64,000 nucleotides of DNA from Haberlea rhodopensis (GCA_907163345.1 CAJQUN010000419.1:124001-188000), one strand, 5' to 3'; shown: positions 21,580 through 34,599, counted from the first letter of the stretch. The notes: generated by a model not told the origin, from the letters alone. A program made the numbers and translations.

Positions 21580-23560
21580 ATATATATATATCTTGATGTA
21601 TCATCGAAGCATTTGGATTCTTTTGTATGCTAGATATAATTATAAATATAATACTTAATACAATTATTAGCATATGATAGTCCCGGAAAATCCATGCAGA
21701 GTCAACTTTTGCTCTCTTATGGATCTACCTATCATTAATAATTAATAATTAGAGGATTATTTTACGAAATGACCTGTATTTATGTTTGATCAAGATTTTG
21801 AAATATAATATTTTCAATTTTTTTACCTTTGGGTGGTCTTTCATTTTTCGAATGTGTTTAAACGTAATTTGCCAAAAAAAAAAAGTAGAAAAAAAAAATA
21901 AGAAGTTATAACTCAAAAAGAATATATGGCAAATGTCGTTTTTAAAACTATCTCGTTATTAGATGCATCACTATGACACTATGTTAGCATAAATACAAAA
22001 AGCTACACTAAAATAGATTAAATTTGGTTGTTATAAATGTTTGAAATAAAACTTGTTTGGATTTCTTATTTTGGTTGATGTTCTCATATGTTGGTTAATG
22101 CAAGACAAATGGAAAGTGAAGAGGGTAAGGGTAAGGGTGGTAGGGGTAATTATTAATTTTTTATTTTGTATTTTTTATTTGTGGGAGGCGAGTTTGGGTT
22201 CGCGAATTTGAGACCATGCTAACTTTGAAGCACTTGATGTCACTTGAACCAATGTCTAGTGATGGTAATTTCATACCATGATATATCGAAAAAGATTTAC
22301 GATAATTATGAGGTGCTGTATAATATATACCAGTAATTACTTTGTGTGTGAATATATTAATTATGTCAAAAACATCTAGTAGATTCTAATATCAAAATTT
22401 AATACACTATATAATTTACTTATTAAAGGTACTAGGATTGTATTTAAAAATATAAAAGAGATTTGGAGAGTTATATTATTAGTATATATCGGTCTTATGT
22501 ATCATCATATTATATCATCCACTCATTGCAATCATTCCAGATAAAAATGAAATAGAGGAGAAAGAGTCTTATTGTAATTTCTGTTGTAACAAAATGATTG
22601 CATACTTTTATGAAATAAAAGATTACCTCGTGCTTTTCTCTATTTCGAGGTTTTTGAATTTTTTTTTTTTTTTTAATATTGCAAACCACAGTCAATTTCA
22701 CGCTTCAGGTTCGATTGCGATTTTTTGTCTAGGGCGCAAAAAATAATAACATAAAAATAGAAGGCAAACTAGGGAGTCAAAATTTTATTTTAGGGGGGTA
22801 AAATTCAATTTTTTAAAAAAAATAGGGTAATGATCAGTCGTCTCATTAAACTTATACCAAATATTCTTCACTATCAACAAGCTCACAAGCCAGATCCAAC
22901 CATTGGTGCACCTTTGAAAACTCCATAACATAATCATTTGTCTAATTTTAAATTTTAATTAATTATGAAATTAGCTTAACTTTCCCTATCTCTTTGTCTC
23001 GAGATAACTCTCCTACACAACATAATGATAACATAACGATTACCTTAGTCAGTACTCAGTAGTCTCCATGAGGCAACTATGGGAGCCTATTGTCTCGCAA
23101 ACAGGTGTGGAGCCGCATTGAGGCAATGGAGGGCATGCCCCTATTTTTCTTTTTGTGTTTAAAAAATTATATTTACTCCCCAAAAGTTGGGGTTAGCTCC
23201 ACAAACCCTTAAAATTATATTTTGACCCTTAATTTTTGCCGCTTCTATATATTTTTATGCATCCGCCACTGCTCACGAGTCTTGCTAGGTGGTGACAGAA
23301 CACACTATATGTATAGAAAAGAAGATACACGATGTATACAGAATCGAATGATTCAAAAGTAAGTGGCCATGATCAACGTCCTCCCTGCGAAAATATCGAT
23401 CAAATTGTGAGCAAACATCTATTGGATATAGAGCTATTAATCATGTTTGGTGTTATTATTCTGTAGTGGGAGAGTATAAGCATAAAGCTTCTTTATGCAA
23501 AAATATGCGCCTCTTTAAATTCATTTCAATCTTCTTTTTTCTTTGTTTTTCTTATCTTAT
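21580..23560. other. Intergenic DNA upstream of the receptor kinase
   Basis: AT-rich with no convincing genes. GGGTAAGGGTAAGGG occurs near 22122-22136, and a segment near 23100-23280 looks like eroded repeat sequence of unknown family. Confidence 0.5.
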
Positions 23561-23563
23561 TGC

Positions 23564-23572
23564 TTTATATAT
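23564..23572 (+). promoter_or_regulatory. Candidate TATA box of the receptor kinase gene
   Basis: TTTATATAT lies about 70-80 bp before the start codons and is followed by a CT-rich stretch typical of plant 5' leaders. Suggestive only; no transcript data. Confidence 0.45.
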
Positions 23573-23634
23573 CTCTCATCTTCCTCTCCTTATCCTTCGC
23601 ATCAACAAAAATAGCCAAATCTTGGGCTTAAATC

Positions 23635-26600
23635 ATGTGTACTATGGCTTTGGCACGTTCATTTTTCCTTCTTTTGATTGTGTTTTCTTTGTGTCGTTCT
23701 TGCCTTGCTACTAGTGAGATTCAGTCTCGGTTCTTTGATCTTGCGAAGAGTACACTCTCTGGGAATTATTCAGGCAAATGGGACGATGGAGAAGGGATCG
23801 GTTATTGCAATTATACGGGGATATCTTGTGATGATCAAGAAAATGTTGTGCAGATTGATATATCTGGATGGTCTCTATCTGGGAAATTTCCTATTGATCA
23901 AGCATGTTCTTTGCTTCCTAAATTGCGGGTTCTTCGTGTAGGAAACAACTACTTCGATGGAAACTTCCCGCGTGGCATCGTCGTATGTACTTTCTTGGAA
24001 GAACTAAGCATGAGTTCTACACATTTCACAGGTTCATTACCAGATTTCTCCCCCTTGAAATCTTTAAAGATTCTTGATCTTTCTTACAATCGTTTTTCGG
24101 GTGACTTCCCTTTATCAATCACCAATCTCACCAATCTTGAGGTGCTAAACTTCAACGAAAACGAAGGGCTCAGCATGTGGAAACTGCCACAGAGCATATC
24201 AAGTTTGATCAAACTTAAGTCCATGGTGCTGACAACTTGTATGCTGTTTGGCGAAATCCCGGGTACTATAGGAAATATGAGTTCCTTGACTGATCTTGAA
24301 TTGAGTGGCAATTATCTGACGGGACGGATTCCTGAAGAACTTGGAAAGCTAAAGAATTTGCAGCAGCTGGAACTTTACTACAACCAACTTGACGGTGAAA
24401 TACCCGAGGAGCTCGGAAATTTGACAGCACTTGAAGACTTAGACATGTCAGTAAACAAATTTAGCGGCAGTATACCAGAGTCCATATGTCGGCTCCCGAA
24501 TCTTAAAGTTTTTCAACTTTACAACAATAGTCTGACAGGAGAAATTCCGGCTATTATTGCAAACTCAACAACATTAAACACGTTGTCCCTTTACGACAAC
24601 TTCTTGACAGGTGAAGTCCCACAAAATCTTGGAAAATCATCGGCCATGGTTGCCTTGGATTTGTCTGAGAATCGTCTTTCGGGGAAACTTCCCGAAGGGT
24701 TGTGCAGCGGAGGGAAACTGAACTACCTACTTGTGCTTCAGAACTCGATCTCTGGAGGACTGCCAGAAGGTTATGCAAAATGTGTGTCTTTAATCCGTTT
24801 TCGTGTTAGTGGCAATAACTTGGAAGGAAAAATACCAGAAGGGATATTTCGTCTTACTCATGTTTCGATAATCGATGTGGCGTATAATCATTTGAGTGGT
24901 TATATTCCTAGATCCATTCAAAATGCTAAGAATTTATCAGAACTTTTCATGCAAGGAAACAAGATTTCAGGTGTTATCCCATCTGAAATCTCTCTTGCTG
25001 TGAACTTGGTTAAAATAGATCTTAGTAACAATCTTTTGTCCGGTCCAATACCTTCCAAAATTGGAGATTTGAGATTGCTCAATCTTCTTCTTCTACAAAG
25101 TAACAACCTGAGTTCTTCGATCCCCGAATCACTTTCTTCACTGAAATCTCTCAATGTTCTTGATCTGTCAAGTAATCTGTTAACGGGAAAAATCCCAGAA
25201 AGCCTAAGTGAACTGCTTCCCAATTCTTTAAACTTTTCGAACAATCATCTTTCGGGACCGATTCCTCTATCATTCATAAAGAGTGGATTGTTGGAGAGTT
25301 TTTCAGGCAATCCAAACCTCTGTATGCCTTCTAAACGTTACTCCTCTGATCATAACTTTCCGGTATGTTCTCAAGTTTATAACAGGAAGAAAATAAACCA
25401 CACTTGGCTAATCGGGGTCTCTTTAGGAATCATAGTTCTTGGAACCATCCTATTTCTAAATAGATGTCTAAGCAAAGACCAGAAAATGATCGAAAATGTG
25501 GATACAGTTTCATCCTCAGTTCCTTCATATGATTTCAAGTGTTTCCACCGGTTAGCTTTTGATCAACGAGAGATCATGGAAGCCATGATCGATAAAAACA
25601 TCTTGGGGTATGGAGGATCCGGGACCGTTTACAAGATTCATCTGAAAAACGGGGAACTTGTAGCTGTCAAGAAACTCTGGACCAGTCGAAAAGATAAGCA
25701 TTCACCTCCAATAGACCAGTTGATTCTTGATAAAGGACTCAAAACCGAGGTAGAGACTCTAGGTAGCATCAGGCATAAGAATATTGTAAAATTGTACTGC
25801 TATCTTTCCAGTCCAGAAAACAGTTTACTTGTATATGAATACATGACAAATGGGAACCTTTGGAATGCACTTCACAACGAAAAATTCTACATCTTGGATT
25901 GGCCTAAACGACACCAGATAGCGCTAGGGATTGCTCAGGGATTGGCGTATCTTCACCATGATTTGTTGCTTCCCATTATCCATCGAGATATCAAGTCTAC
26001 AAACATACTTTTGGACGTTGATTACCAGCCAAAAGTCGCAGATTTTGGGATTGCTAAGGTTTTGCAAGCTAGGGGATCAAAGGATTCTTCTACAACTGTA
26101 ATTGCAGGAACTTATGGCTACTTGGCACCAGGTTACATTCTTGATCATTTTAAGGGCGAGTTTGAATCCATAAATACAGAGTTTAAAAAGATCATTTAAT
26201 AGACTTTCAAATAAGGCTTTTTTAAACAACTTTCTTATCTAAAACACCCTCTAAATCTCTTTATTTTTGTGTCAGAATATGCATTTTTCTCCAAGGCGAC
26301 GACTAAGTGTGACGTGTACAGTTTTGGGGTCGTACTAATGGAACTAATAACGGGTAGAAAACCGGTTGAAGCAGAGTTTGGTGACAACAAGAACATCATA
26401 TATTGGGTTGCCTCTAAGGTGGAGACTAAGGAAGGGGCCTTGGAGGTACTTGACAAACGAGTTTCGGGGACGTTCAAAGAAGACATGATCAAAGCTCTTC
26501 TAATTGCCATACGTTGCACGTGTAGAGCCCCAGCGCTACGCCCCACAACGAATGAGGTGGTTCAGTTGTTGATCGAGGCAGATCCGTGTCGATTCGAATG

Positions 26601-26673
26601 TTGCATGACATCAAACAAGTTGAAGGAAACAGCGGACACCACCACCAAGCCTAAAAATACCTTTGCTCTTTAA
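23635..26673 (+). CDS. LRR receptor-like kinase, CEPR1/XIP1-like (two exons)
   Basis: Exons 23635-26131 and 26276-26673 encode 964 residues, close to Arabidopsis XIP1/CEPR1 (about 966). In order: signal peptide (residues about 1-25), LRR N-terminal cap (GYCNYTGISCDD), about 20 LRRs (about 75-570), one membrane helix (about 589-611, WLIGVSLGIIVLGTILF), and a kinase. The kinase has loop GYGGSG (658-663), Lys679, HRDIKSTN (Asp785), DFG Asp803 and PEYA at the splice join. All key catalytic residues are present, so it should be active. Arabidopsis CEPR1 perceives CEP peptides in root-shoot nitrogen signalling and affects vascular patterning; that role is inferred here from sequence. A second ATG (23644) has the better context (A at -3, G at +4). 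No frame damage is visible. Exon 2 ends RFECCMTSNK..NTFAL. A CEPR2-type paralogue is the main alternative. Confidence 0.93.
26132..26275 (+). other. Intron of the receptor kinase gene
   Basis: A 144-bp intron with GT (GTTACATT) and AG (TTTGTGTCAG) borders, in phase 1. It splits the Glu codon of the APE motif, so the join reads LAPEYAFFSKATTKCDVYSFG. Without splicing the frame terminates in the intron. Confidence 0.9.
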
Positions 26674-27146
26674 CTTAGGTAAAGGCGTTGCATAAAAGGG
26701 TAAGCTATACTATTGGCTATCTTTGTTTAATAATGTAAGTGGGAGTACACATAATATTACTCTTTGGTCTTTGTAGTTGCTTATTGTAAATATTTTGAAA
26801 ATTTTGATCAAGCTACCTATGTATATGTGATTATGAAAATGCTTACACGTGGCTCCTACTTTTATATGTTGTTCGGAGAAGACAATTTTGCATTTATGAA
26901 AATAGAGCAATTTTGTTGCTTATATTTATAAATAATGGGTTTCATGCAAAGTTTAATAAAATAGAAATATATTTTTGTCTATTTTGTTAATACAGAGGAG
27001 TTTAATGCAGAGTTTAAGAAAATAGAGGGGTTTTGTGGACCTATTTTCTCAACACATGAGAGTTTCGTGCATTTCGCTATAATACAGTGGGTTTTGTGCA
27101 ATTTACCCTTTGTATATGTTTCATGAAACTTTTTGAAGGGAATTGA
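26674..27146. other. 3' flank of the receptor kinase gene
   Basis: AT-rich sequence with several AATAA-type candidate polyadenylation signals and loosely repeated AGTTTAATG..AAAATAGAGG segments (26930-27100). No genes. Confidence 0.5.
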
Positions 27147-28582
27147 TGGTAGTAGTGCTTATCGTGTACGTCCAAACTAACCATTCTCAGTTAATAGCAA
27201 AATAATGTAGTAGTGGAGTAGGGATCGATCCCACGAGGAATGATGTGTTCTTGTGTTAATTCTTTTTAAACAATTAATAGAAAATGATGGTTTTGGAATT
27301 AATTAAACTACTACTATAAAAAAATCTATGAATTAAACTAGTGAGCAATACTAAACTAAGGTGATTTAAATTATGAGAAAAGCGATTCTTGGTTTCAGTC
27401 GACTCTATCTTGGAACTATGCATTCAATCATCGATTATCACAAAAAGATTTAATTTTTATATGAATATTTATCATTGAAAATTCAATTCCAATATTACCT
27501 ATGCCTAGTTAAAATAGCTCAAGTGTTCTAAATTAACACATATCGTTAAATCAAACAAAACAACAACAGTCAAGATTAATATGAATAATAGCCTTCAAAT
27601 CTAGTAAGAATGATAAAACTTAGACAACATAATCAAGCGTCTATGTTTAATCTGGTCAAGCGTTCTTCCTAAGAATTTAACAACACCAACATCAGGCAAT
27701 CATCAATTTTAGTTGCTTCAAAGGTCAAGCACTAGATTGTATGTAAAAATCATTAGATGACCAATCTTATAATCAAAACACAACAATCATGGCAATAAAT
27801 CATAGAAAAACTCTTGATGCTCAATAAAAATCAATAAAATAACATAAATCTCATGAAACACATCAATTCCAAGGTTTTATCTTCCTTCAACCAAGAATCA
27901 AAATTGTTTAGCCACTCATGACTAAAGTTAAAACAATAAAATCTAACATAAAAGGCATAAAGAAAAGCATAGACAAACTATAAGGATCACCACATGTTGA
28001 GGTCGCCACTCCCGCCTTCGCCTTGATCTTAGTAGCAGCCTTTAAACTATGAAAGAAAAAAATACTAAAACTATAATCTAAGGTCTAAACTATGATAAAA
28101 GTCTAATTTGAGGTTCAATATTTCGTGTGGTATATAAAGGGAGGCTAGTAGGTAGGTTAGAATCTCCAAAATATGGCAAAAATCATGTTTCCTTGTTGCG
28201 TCCGGACTCCTATGGAGGTCGATCAGTAAAGCTCGCGATCGATGGGTAATCTTTTTTTTTTCAAAATTTTCGGGCTCGCGATCGATCGCGATAATGAATT
28301 TTTTGTTGATGAAATTTTATGTTCGAGGCGATCGATTTCTAGTCTATTGGCGATGGATCTCGAGTCTTCAACACAATTTTATGCAATTTCTCGATCTACT
28401 TTGATTTATTATCTTCTGCAATGCATTTCTTGATCCTTATTCATCGTTATTAGCTCGATTTCTAAAATTCCACCTACATTTACACAATAATTCGATTATG
28501 TAATATATGTATCAATTTATACATCAAAACATATCAAATCATAGACAATTAAAAGCAATAGATGTGTCTATTTCTAGCCACA
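27147..28582 (-). repeat. 3' LTR of the old Athila-like element
   Basis: Starts TGGTAGTAGTGC and ends TAGCCACA, next to a purine-rich minus-strand AAGTATGTGAGAGTTTGA. Contains CGATCGAT palindromes at 28215-28370. Confidence 0.8.
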
Positions 28583-30297
28583 TCAAACTCTCACATACTT
28601 AATCTTTACTCGACCCCGAGTAAATCAGATAAAATTACAGTTTTTTTGTTGGCTCTTAGCATCATAACAAACTAACTTGTTCTCACTTTAGTGCCTCAAT
28701 AATTTTAAAAATGCATAGTAATGAAAGACGATGAAAAGTTAACAGTGGAACAAGTTCAATCCCTAGGCATTTAGCGAACGTACACGTGTGATCATAAAAA
28801 AGTGTCATGCAAAAATTATAGATCCAATCAATGTAAACCCATAATAACGCAAGTTATACTCTAACACAAGTATAAGTTCACTTGCACACTCTTCTCCACT
28901 ATCTTAGCTGCTTGCAAACATAAATCAAATAGGTCTTAATTAGCTTGTAGCTTGGCATAGGTATTGGCTTATGAAAGAAATGGTAAAGATGCATTAAACA
29001 ATAGAGTATAATGATATGCACAATTAAAAACTTATCTTCTTGCATGATTTTCCAAACATTGTTCATTTTTGCAAGGTTCATTTCAATTTGTTTTCCTCTT
29101 TTGTGATTTCGCTCCCACTGGAGTCATATTTTTATCTATATTCGCAAGGCATCACTTTTCTTTCATGCATTTCATTCTTTTGACAGTAAAGCTCTCAAAA
29201 ATATAAGAATCATTTATAACAAGTGCATGTGAATGAAACACATCATACTCCCTTCAAAGGTATGCATTTAAATCATATTTATGCTCATTAGGTAAAGATG
29301 ATAAGCTAGTCAAAGAATGTTGAATGGGGTTGTTTGTATGCTTAGCATACAACCATTCTTTTACATTAAAGCTCAAAAAGAGGTATTATGGATAATTTTG
29401 TTTACATGGTAGGCTTGAAAGGCTCAAACGCATCAAAGATCACATATATCACATTCATGCTCGCAAGTAGTATAGACATATGCCTCAAAGAGCATATAGT
29501 TAAGTTCTAGCATGTATCAGAGACTTCTAAAACTATCACAAAATTCACACAATTTTCACTACGCTATACACACTTCACAAGTCATGACAATAGCGTGCTC
29601 AAAATATTCAACTAATATGTCAAAGTATAATTTGCATTAGAGTTCAAAGTGTTCCAAGATTAACAACTCATCTATATTCAAAAGCATGCATGCCATTAAT
29701 TAGGTTTCATCATGGGCTTGTGATTCAAAAGTAAGTACATCATTCACTATGAGCTTCAAATTTTTTGATTTTTTTATATTTTTATATTTTTTTGTAATAA
29801 GAAAGCAATAAACACACTACTAATCACTCCACATACTTAAATCTTACAATTTTCACTACGCTATACACACTTCACAAGTCATGACAATAGCGTGCTCAAA
29901 ATATTCAACTAGTATGTCAAAGTTAATTTTCATTAGAGTTCAAAGTGTTCCAAGATTAACAATTCATCTATGTTCAAAAGCATGCATGCCATTAATTAGG
30001 TTTCATCATGGGCTAGTGATTCAAAAGTATAAGTACATCATTCACTATGAACTTCAAATTTTTTGATTTTTTTATATTTTTATATTTTTTTGTAATAAGA
30101 AAGCAATAAACACACTACTAATCACTCCACATACTTAAATCTTACATTGTCCCCAATGTAAGTCAAAATTGTAAGGAAAGAGAAAAGTTAAACTAAGAAA
30201 GCAATAAAAATTAAAAGAAATGGAAGACTAACTTTTCTTGGGTTGCCACCCAAGTAGCGCCTCTGTTTAACGTCGGTGGCCCGACGCCAGTCCTTGA
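28583..30297 (-). other. Non-coding 3' interior of the Athila-like element
   Basis: 1.7 kb with no coding sequence. The 3' part includes a polypurine-like tract beside the LTR. Positions 30235-30290 carry the TTGCCACCCAAG..GTCGGTGG block often seen after gag-pol in these elements. Confidence 0.65.
29551..30145. repeat. 297-bp tandem duplication
   Basis: Two adjacent copies, 29551-29847 and 29848-30145, start AATTTTCACTACGC and end CTTAAATCTTAC, with a few small differences. The duplication is internal to the retrotransposon. Confidence 0.92.
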
Positions 30298-31208
30298 TCA
30301 AGGTGGATCATGCGGTGTCACTCTATCCTTCCTTTTCCACCTTAATATCTTCTTAACTCCTCTAAACTTTGGCTTGTTCACCTTGCACTTCTTTGAGATA
30401 TCACTCCATTCTTTGTTCCACCTGCATCCTTTGTTGACTGCTTCGGCGATCAGGAGGGTGTTTCCTTTCAACAGTAGGATCTTGCACGTGAGAAGATAGA
30501 CAGTAAGCAGTATCATGAGTAGACAAAGCAGCAATTGTATGAAAATTATACCTCCTTGATCCATAAGGCATTCAGTAGCCTTTTCCATCTCACACAAGTC
30601 ATCAAATTCAAATTCAAAATCAACTTCGTCATTGATACCAATAGCACAACTAGAATGCTCATGAGTTTTAATGAATTCATAGATATTGAATTCCACAATC
30701 TTACCATCAAACTCCATTGTTAACGTGCCACTATATACATCTATGACTGACTTTGACGTTTTCAAGAATGGTCTTCCTAATAAGATGGGGCTAGATGGGT
30801 CACCATTTTTCATGTCTAGGACATAGAAATCAGCATGGAAAACCAATTCATTAGCATGCACAAGTACATCCTCTACTACCCCATATGACGGACTGTGGAC
30901 CTATCAGCTAATTGAATAACTGTTCCATTATGTTTCATAGGTCCAAGTTTCAATTGCGTGTAGATTGAGTAAGACATGACATTAATAGAAGTTCCTAAGT
31001 CTAACATTGCCCTATCAATCCTAGTATTTCTAATCACACAAGGGATAGAAAACATACCAGGGTTCTTACATTTCGTGGGAATGCTTCTTTGGATGACCGC
31101 ATAAATATTCTCACATAGTTCAATCTTTGGGCACCCTTTGAGTTTTCTGCACCTTTCCGCTTTCCATACTTCCTTAAAAAATTTAGCATATTGGGGTACT
31201 TTCTTCAT
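30298..31208 (-). pseudogene. Athila-type retropepsin (broken)
   Basis: Pieces 31208-30876 and 30861-30298. The first shows KNPGMFSIPCVI and LDLGTSINVMSYSIY, equivalent to the CDLGAS active-site region. The second continues DFYVLDMKNGDPSSPILLGRPFLKT..FDGKIVEFNIY and ends RWKRKDRVTPHDPP-stop. A frame change near 30870 splits them. No RT motif follows. Confidence 0.85.
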
Positions 31209-31509
31209 GGCATCATATAGTGGAGTGTTTACCTCACACCTTCAAAATGTCTCATAGAGCCCCTTGATGCCCTTGTCCTTCCAATTCATCTTTAATGCAA
31301 GGGGGGAAAGGGGTTTCAATTTTATACTCATGATATGGAGGGAACTTACCTTGTGGTTCTTCATCTTGCATGAGTTCCTCGTTGTCCACTTTGGTGCTTT
31401 TCTCTTCCTTCATATCTTCTCGTCCGGGGTGGCGTCAATACCACCTTCTCCATGGTCTCTGCTTCACCACTCTTCAATGTGATGGCACTCACGTTCTCTC
31501 TTGAGTTTA

Positions 31510-32830
31510 TCACTGGTTGTGAAGGCAATTTATGTGATCCTCGAGCTCCCAAACGATTGAGGCCAGTGGCAAGTTGCCCACTTGAGTATTTAGGCTTTGA
31601 ATGCACGCTCTCGTCACCTGTTGAAATTGCATATTACTTTCAGCCACAACTTTAATCATACTCTCTAACATGTCGTCGGGGGGTAGAAATTGGAAGTTGT
31701 TGAGCTCTATGAAATGGCGGTCTATAGGGTGGAAGGTGGTGCATCGGTTGATTTTCATAGCTCTGATTCTGATGGTCCCTCCAACCTAGGTTGTAGTTGC
31801 TCGATGGTTGGTCATAGCTTCTTTGTGGTTTGCCCAAAATCCACCCGCTGCGTTTACGTGCTCAGTGGATGTCTCTTGAAGTGATGGACATGCATCAGTA
31901 GGATGGCTCATGACTAGACAAATTCTGCATGGCTTCGCCTTCATTACATTACCACCTGCAAGATGACACACAAGAGAAGTTAAGTCAATCAGTTGTTGTT
32001 CAGGGTTAGATATGTTTACCTCATTTTGCTTCCTTGGCGTCTGTCCATGTCGAGCAGGTTCAAATTGTTGGGAGTTGGGAGCCATGTTTGCTATCAAGTT
32101 CCTCCTCGCCTCCGGTATTTTGTCAATAAATGCTCCTCCACTCGCTGCATCCATTAGATCGTGTCAGTAGAAAGCAACCCTTCATAGAAATATTGAATTA
32201 AGAGGTGTTCAATTATCTAGTGTTGAGGGTAACTTGCACACAAATTCTTGAAACGCTCCCAGTACTCATTCAGTGACTCGTCTTGATATTGCTTGATGCC
32301 ATAAATCTCCTTCCTTATGTTTGTCGCCCTCGAAGCAGGAAAGTACTTCTCAAGGAAGACTTTTTGCAAATAAGTCCACGTGGTGATAGATCCAGAGGGT
32401 AGGTAGAAGATTCAATCCTTAGCAGCATCCTTCAAGGAGAATAGAAATGCTCGCAGTTTAATTTGCTCATATTTTACGCCGGTCGGCTTCATAGTAGTAC
32501 ATACCACGTGAAATTCCATCAAATTCTTGTGGGGGTTCTCACATGTAAGACCATGAAAAGAATGTAATAAGTGAATTAAACCAGATTTAAGCTCGAAATT
32601 ACATTAGTAGCAAGAGTAGGGAAAGTGATGCAGAGTGGTTGTTGATTCAAGGCCGGGTCAGCCAGATGTCTCATACTTTGATTCGCTGACATCGTGTTCC
32701 TCTCTTCTTCTTCTTCTTCTTCAATTCTCCTAACTTCGCGTCTCCACCTATGTAGTGACCTCTCAATTTCAGGGTCGTATTGAAAGTTGTCTTCTCGACC
32801 AGACAATTCACATGTACTCAATAACAAAAC
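31510..32830 (-). pseudogene. Athila-type gag relic
   Basis: Pieces 32827-32576 (N-terminal, Glu-rich), about 32570-32160 (Retrotrans_gag core with GSITTW, FLEKYFPAS and LIQYFYEGL), 32154-31786 (CCHC knuckle CRICLVMSHPTDAC) and 31758-31510. In-frame TGA at 32412-32414 stands where the family has KDW, and TAG at 32217-32219 follows PQH. Several frameshifts are also present, so no product is expected. Confidence 0.8.
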
Positions 32831-32887
32831 AAAGCAGCAGTGTAGGATAATAGATAAAAAAATTTAACACAAAAATAAACAATGCCT

Positions 32888-32905
32888 TCCCGGGCAGTGG
32901 TACCA
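32888..32905 (-). other. Decayed primer-binding site, tRNA-Asp type
   Basis: The plus strand matches the tRNA-Asp 3' end at 13 of 18 positions and keeps the terminal CCA. It lies 5 bases from the LTR, in the same arrangement as 3120-3137. Confidence 0.65.
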
Positions 32906-32910
32906 AAATT

Positions 32911-34315
32911 TGGTAGCGCTTGTCGCATACATCGAAATTAACTCATCTCAGATAACAATAATGAATGTAATAGCGTGAGTAAGGATTGATCTCATATGGA
33001 AGGATGTATTCTTGTGTTAATTTAATTCAAAACAAGTAAATAGAGGGGATTGGAGTTAATTAAACTACTACTATAAATATTTATGAATTAAACTAGTGAG
33101 CAATACTAAACTAAGGTGATTTAAATTATGAGAAAATCGAGTCTTGCTTTCAGTCAACTATACCTTGGAACTAGGCATTCAATCATCGATTATCACAAAA
33201 GATCTAATTTTTATATGAATATTTATCATTGGAAATTCAATTCTATCTTACATTATGCCTAGTTAAAATAGACCAGGTGTTGTAAATTAACTCGTATCGT
33301 TAAATCAATCAAAACAGCAGCAGTCAAGATTAATATGAACAATAGCCTTCAGATCTAGTAAGATTGATAAAACTTAGAAAACATAATCCAAGCATCTATG
33401 CGTAATCTAGTCAAGCATTTTTTCTAAGAATTTAACAACACCAACAACATGCAATCGTCAATCTTAGTGGCTTCAAAGGCCAAGCGTTAGATTGTATGTA
33501 AAATTATTAAATGGCCAATCTTATAATCAAAACACAACAATCATGGCAATAAATCATAGAAAAACTTTTGATACTCAATAAAAATCAATAAAATAACATA
33601 AATCTCATGAAAAACGTCAATTCCAAGGTTTTATCTTCCTTCAACCAAGAATCCTAAATTTTGCAATTCATGACTAAATTTAAAACAATAAAATCTAACA
33701 TAAAAGGCATAAAGAAAAGCATAGACAAACTATAAGGATCGCCACATGTTGAGGTCGTCAGTCCCGCCTTCGCCTTGATCTTAGTAGCCGCCTTTAAACT
33801 ATGAAAGAAAAAAAATTCTAAAACTATAATCTAAGGTCTAAACTATGATAAAACTCTTATTTGAGGCTCAATATTTCGTGTGGTATATAAAGGGAGGCTA
33901 GTAGGTAGGTTAGAATCTCCAAAAAAAGGCAAAAATCATGTTTCCTTGTTGCTTCCGGACTCCTCTGCGAGATCGTTTGGTGAAGCTCGCGATCGATCGA
34001 TAGCCTTTTTTTTCAAAATTTCCGGGCTCGCGATCGCTCCAAACTGCCAGTCAATCACGATGATGAATTTTTTGTTGCTGAAATTTTCTGTTCGAGGCGA
34101 TCGATTTCTAGTCTATTGGCGATGGATCTCGAGTCTTCAACACAATTTTATCCATTTTTTGTCTACTTTGATTCCTTATCATCTCCGATGCATTTCTTGA
34201 ACCTTCTTCATCGTTATTAGCTCGATTTCTTCGATTCCACCTACATTTATACAATAACTCGATTAGGTAATGTATGTATTTATGCATCAAAACATACCAA
34301 ATCGTAGACACATCA
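32911..34315 (-). repeat. 5' LTR of the old Athila-like element
   Basis: Starts TGGTAGCGCTTG and tracks the left LTR throughout. CGATCGATCG palindromes lie at 33985-34105. The outer end is shortened compared with 28540-28582. Confidence 0.75.
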
Positions 34316-34599
34316 ATGGTTCTACAAGAATAGATCAAATTAAAAAGTACACTTGTTGGTTAGCAAGAAAGAAAGAAAAAAACAAAAGATAAAAGAAGAT
34401 AGAAGGATCAGAGTAAGACCTTCTAATAAGAATAGAACCATCGAGATCAAGAACAAAATTGAGTGAACTCATTTAATCTTCTGTAGTAAGTCTTTACACT
34501 TGTTTTGGTACATAAAAATCATAATATATTTGTGAAATTTGTTCAAATGTGCTTCACGTGTTAGAGCATAACCAGTTGAGTTATGTTCACGATGAATTT

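Larger units (their letters stand above)
27147..34315 (-). mobile_element. Old Athila-like non-autonomous retrotransposon (gag-protease only)
   Basis: A 7.2-kb minus-strand element with LTRs at 27147-28582 and 32911-about 34315 that differ by many substitutions and indels. It has a decayed tRNA-Asp primer site, gag relics and a retropepsin, but no RT, RNase H or integrase. The right LTR appears to have lost about 35 bp at its outer end, so no target duplication could be confirmed. It is older-looking than the other paired elements. Confidence 0.85.

Noticed and set aside
22122..22136. Interstitial telomere repeat
   Set aside because: Only GGGTAAGGGTAAGGG is present, not the plant TTTAGGG unit, and it is too short.
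24084..25244. Minus-strand frames inside the receptor kinase
   Set aside because: They are antisense shadows of the LRR coding sequence.
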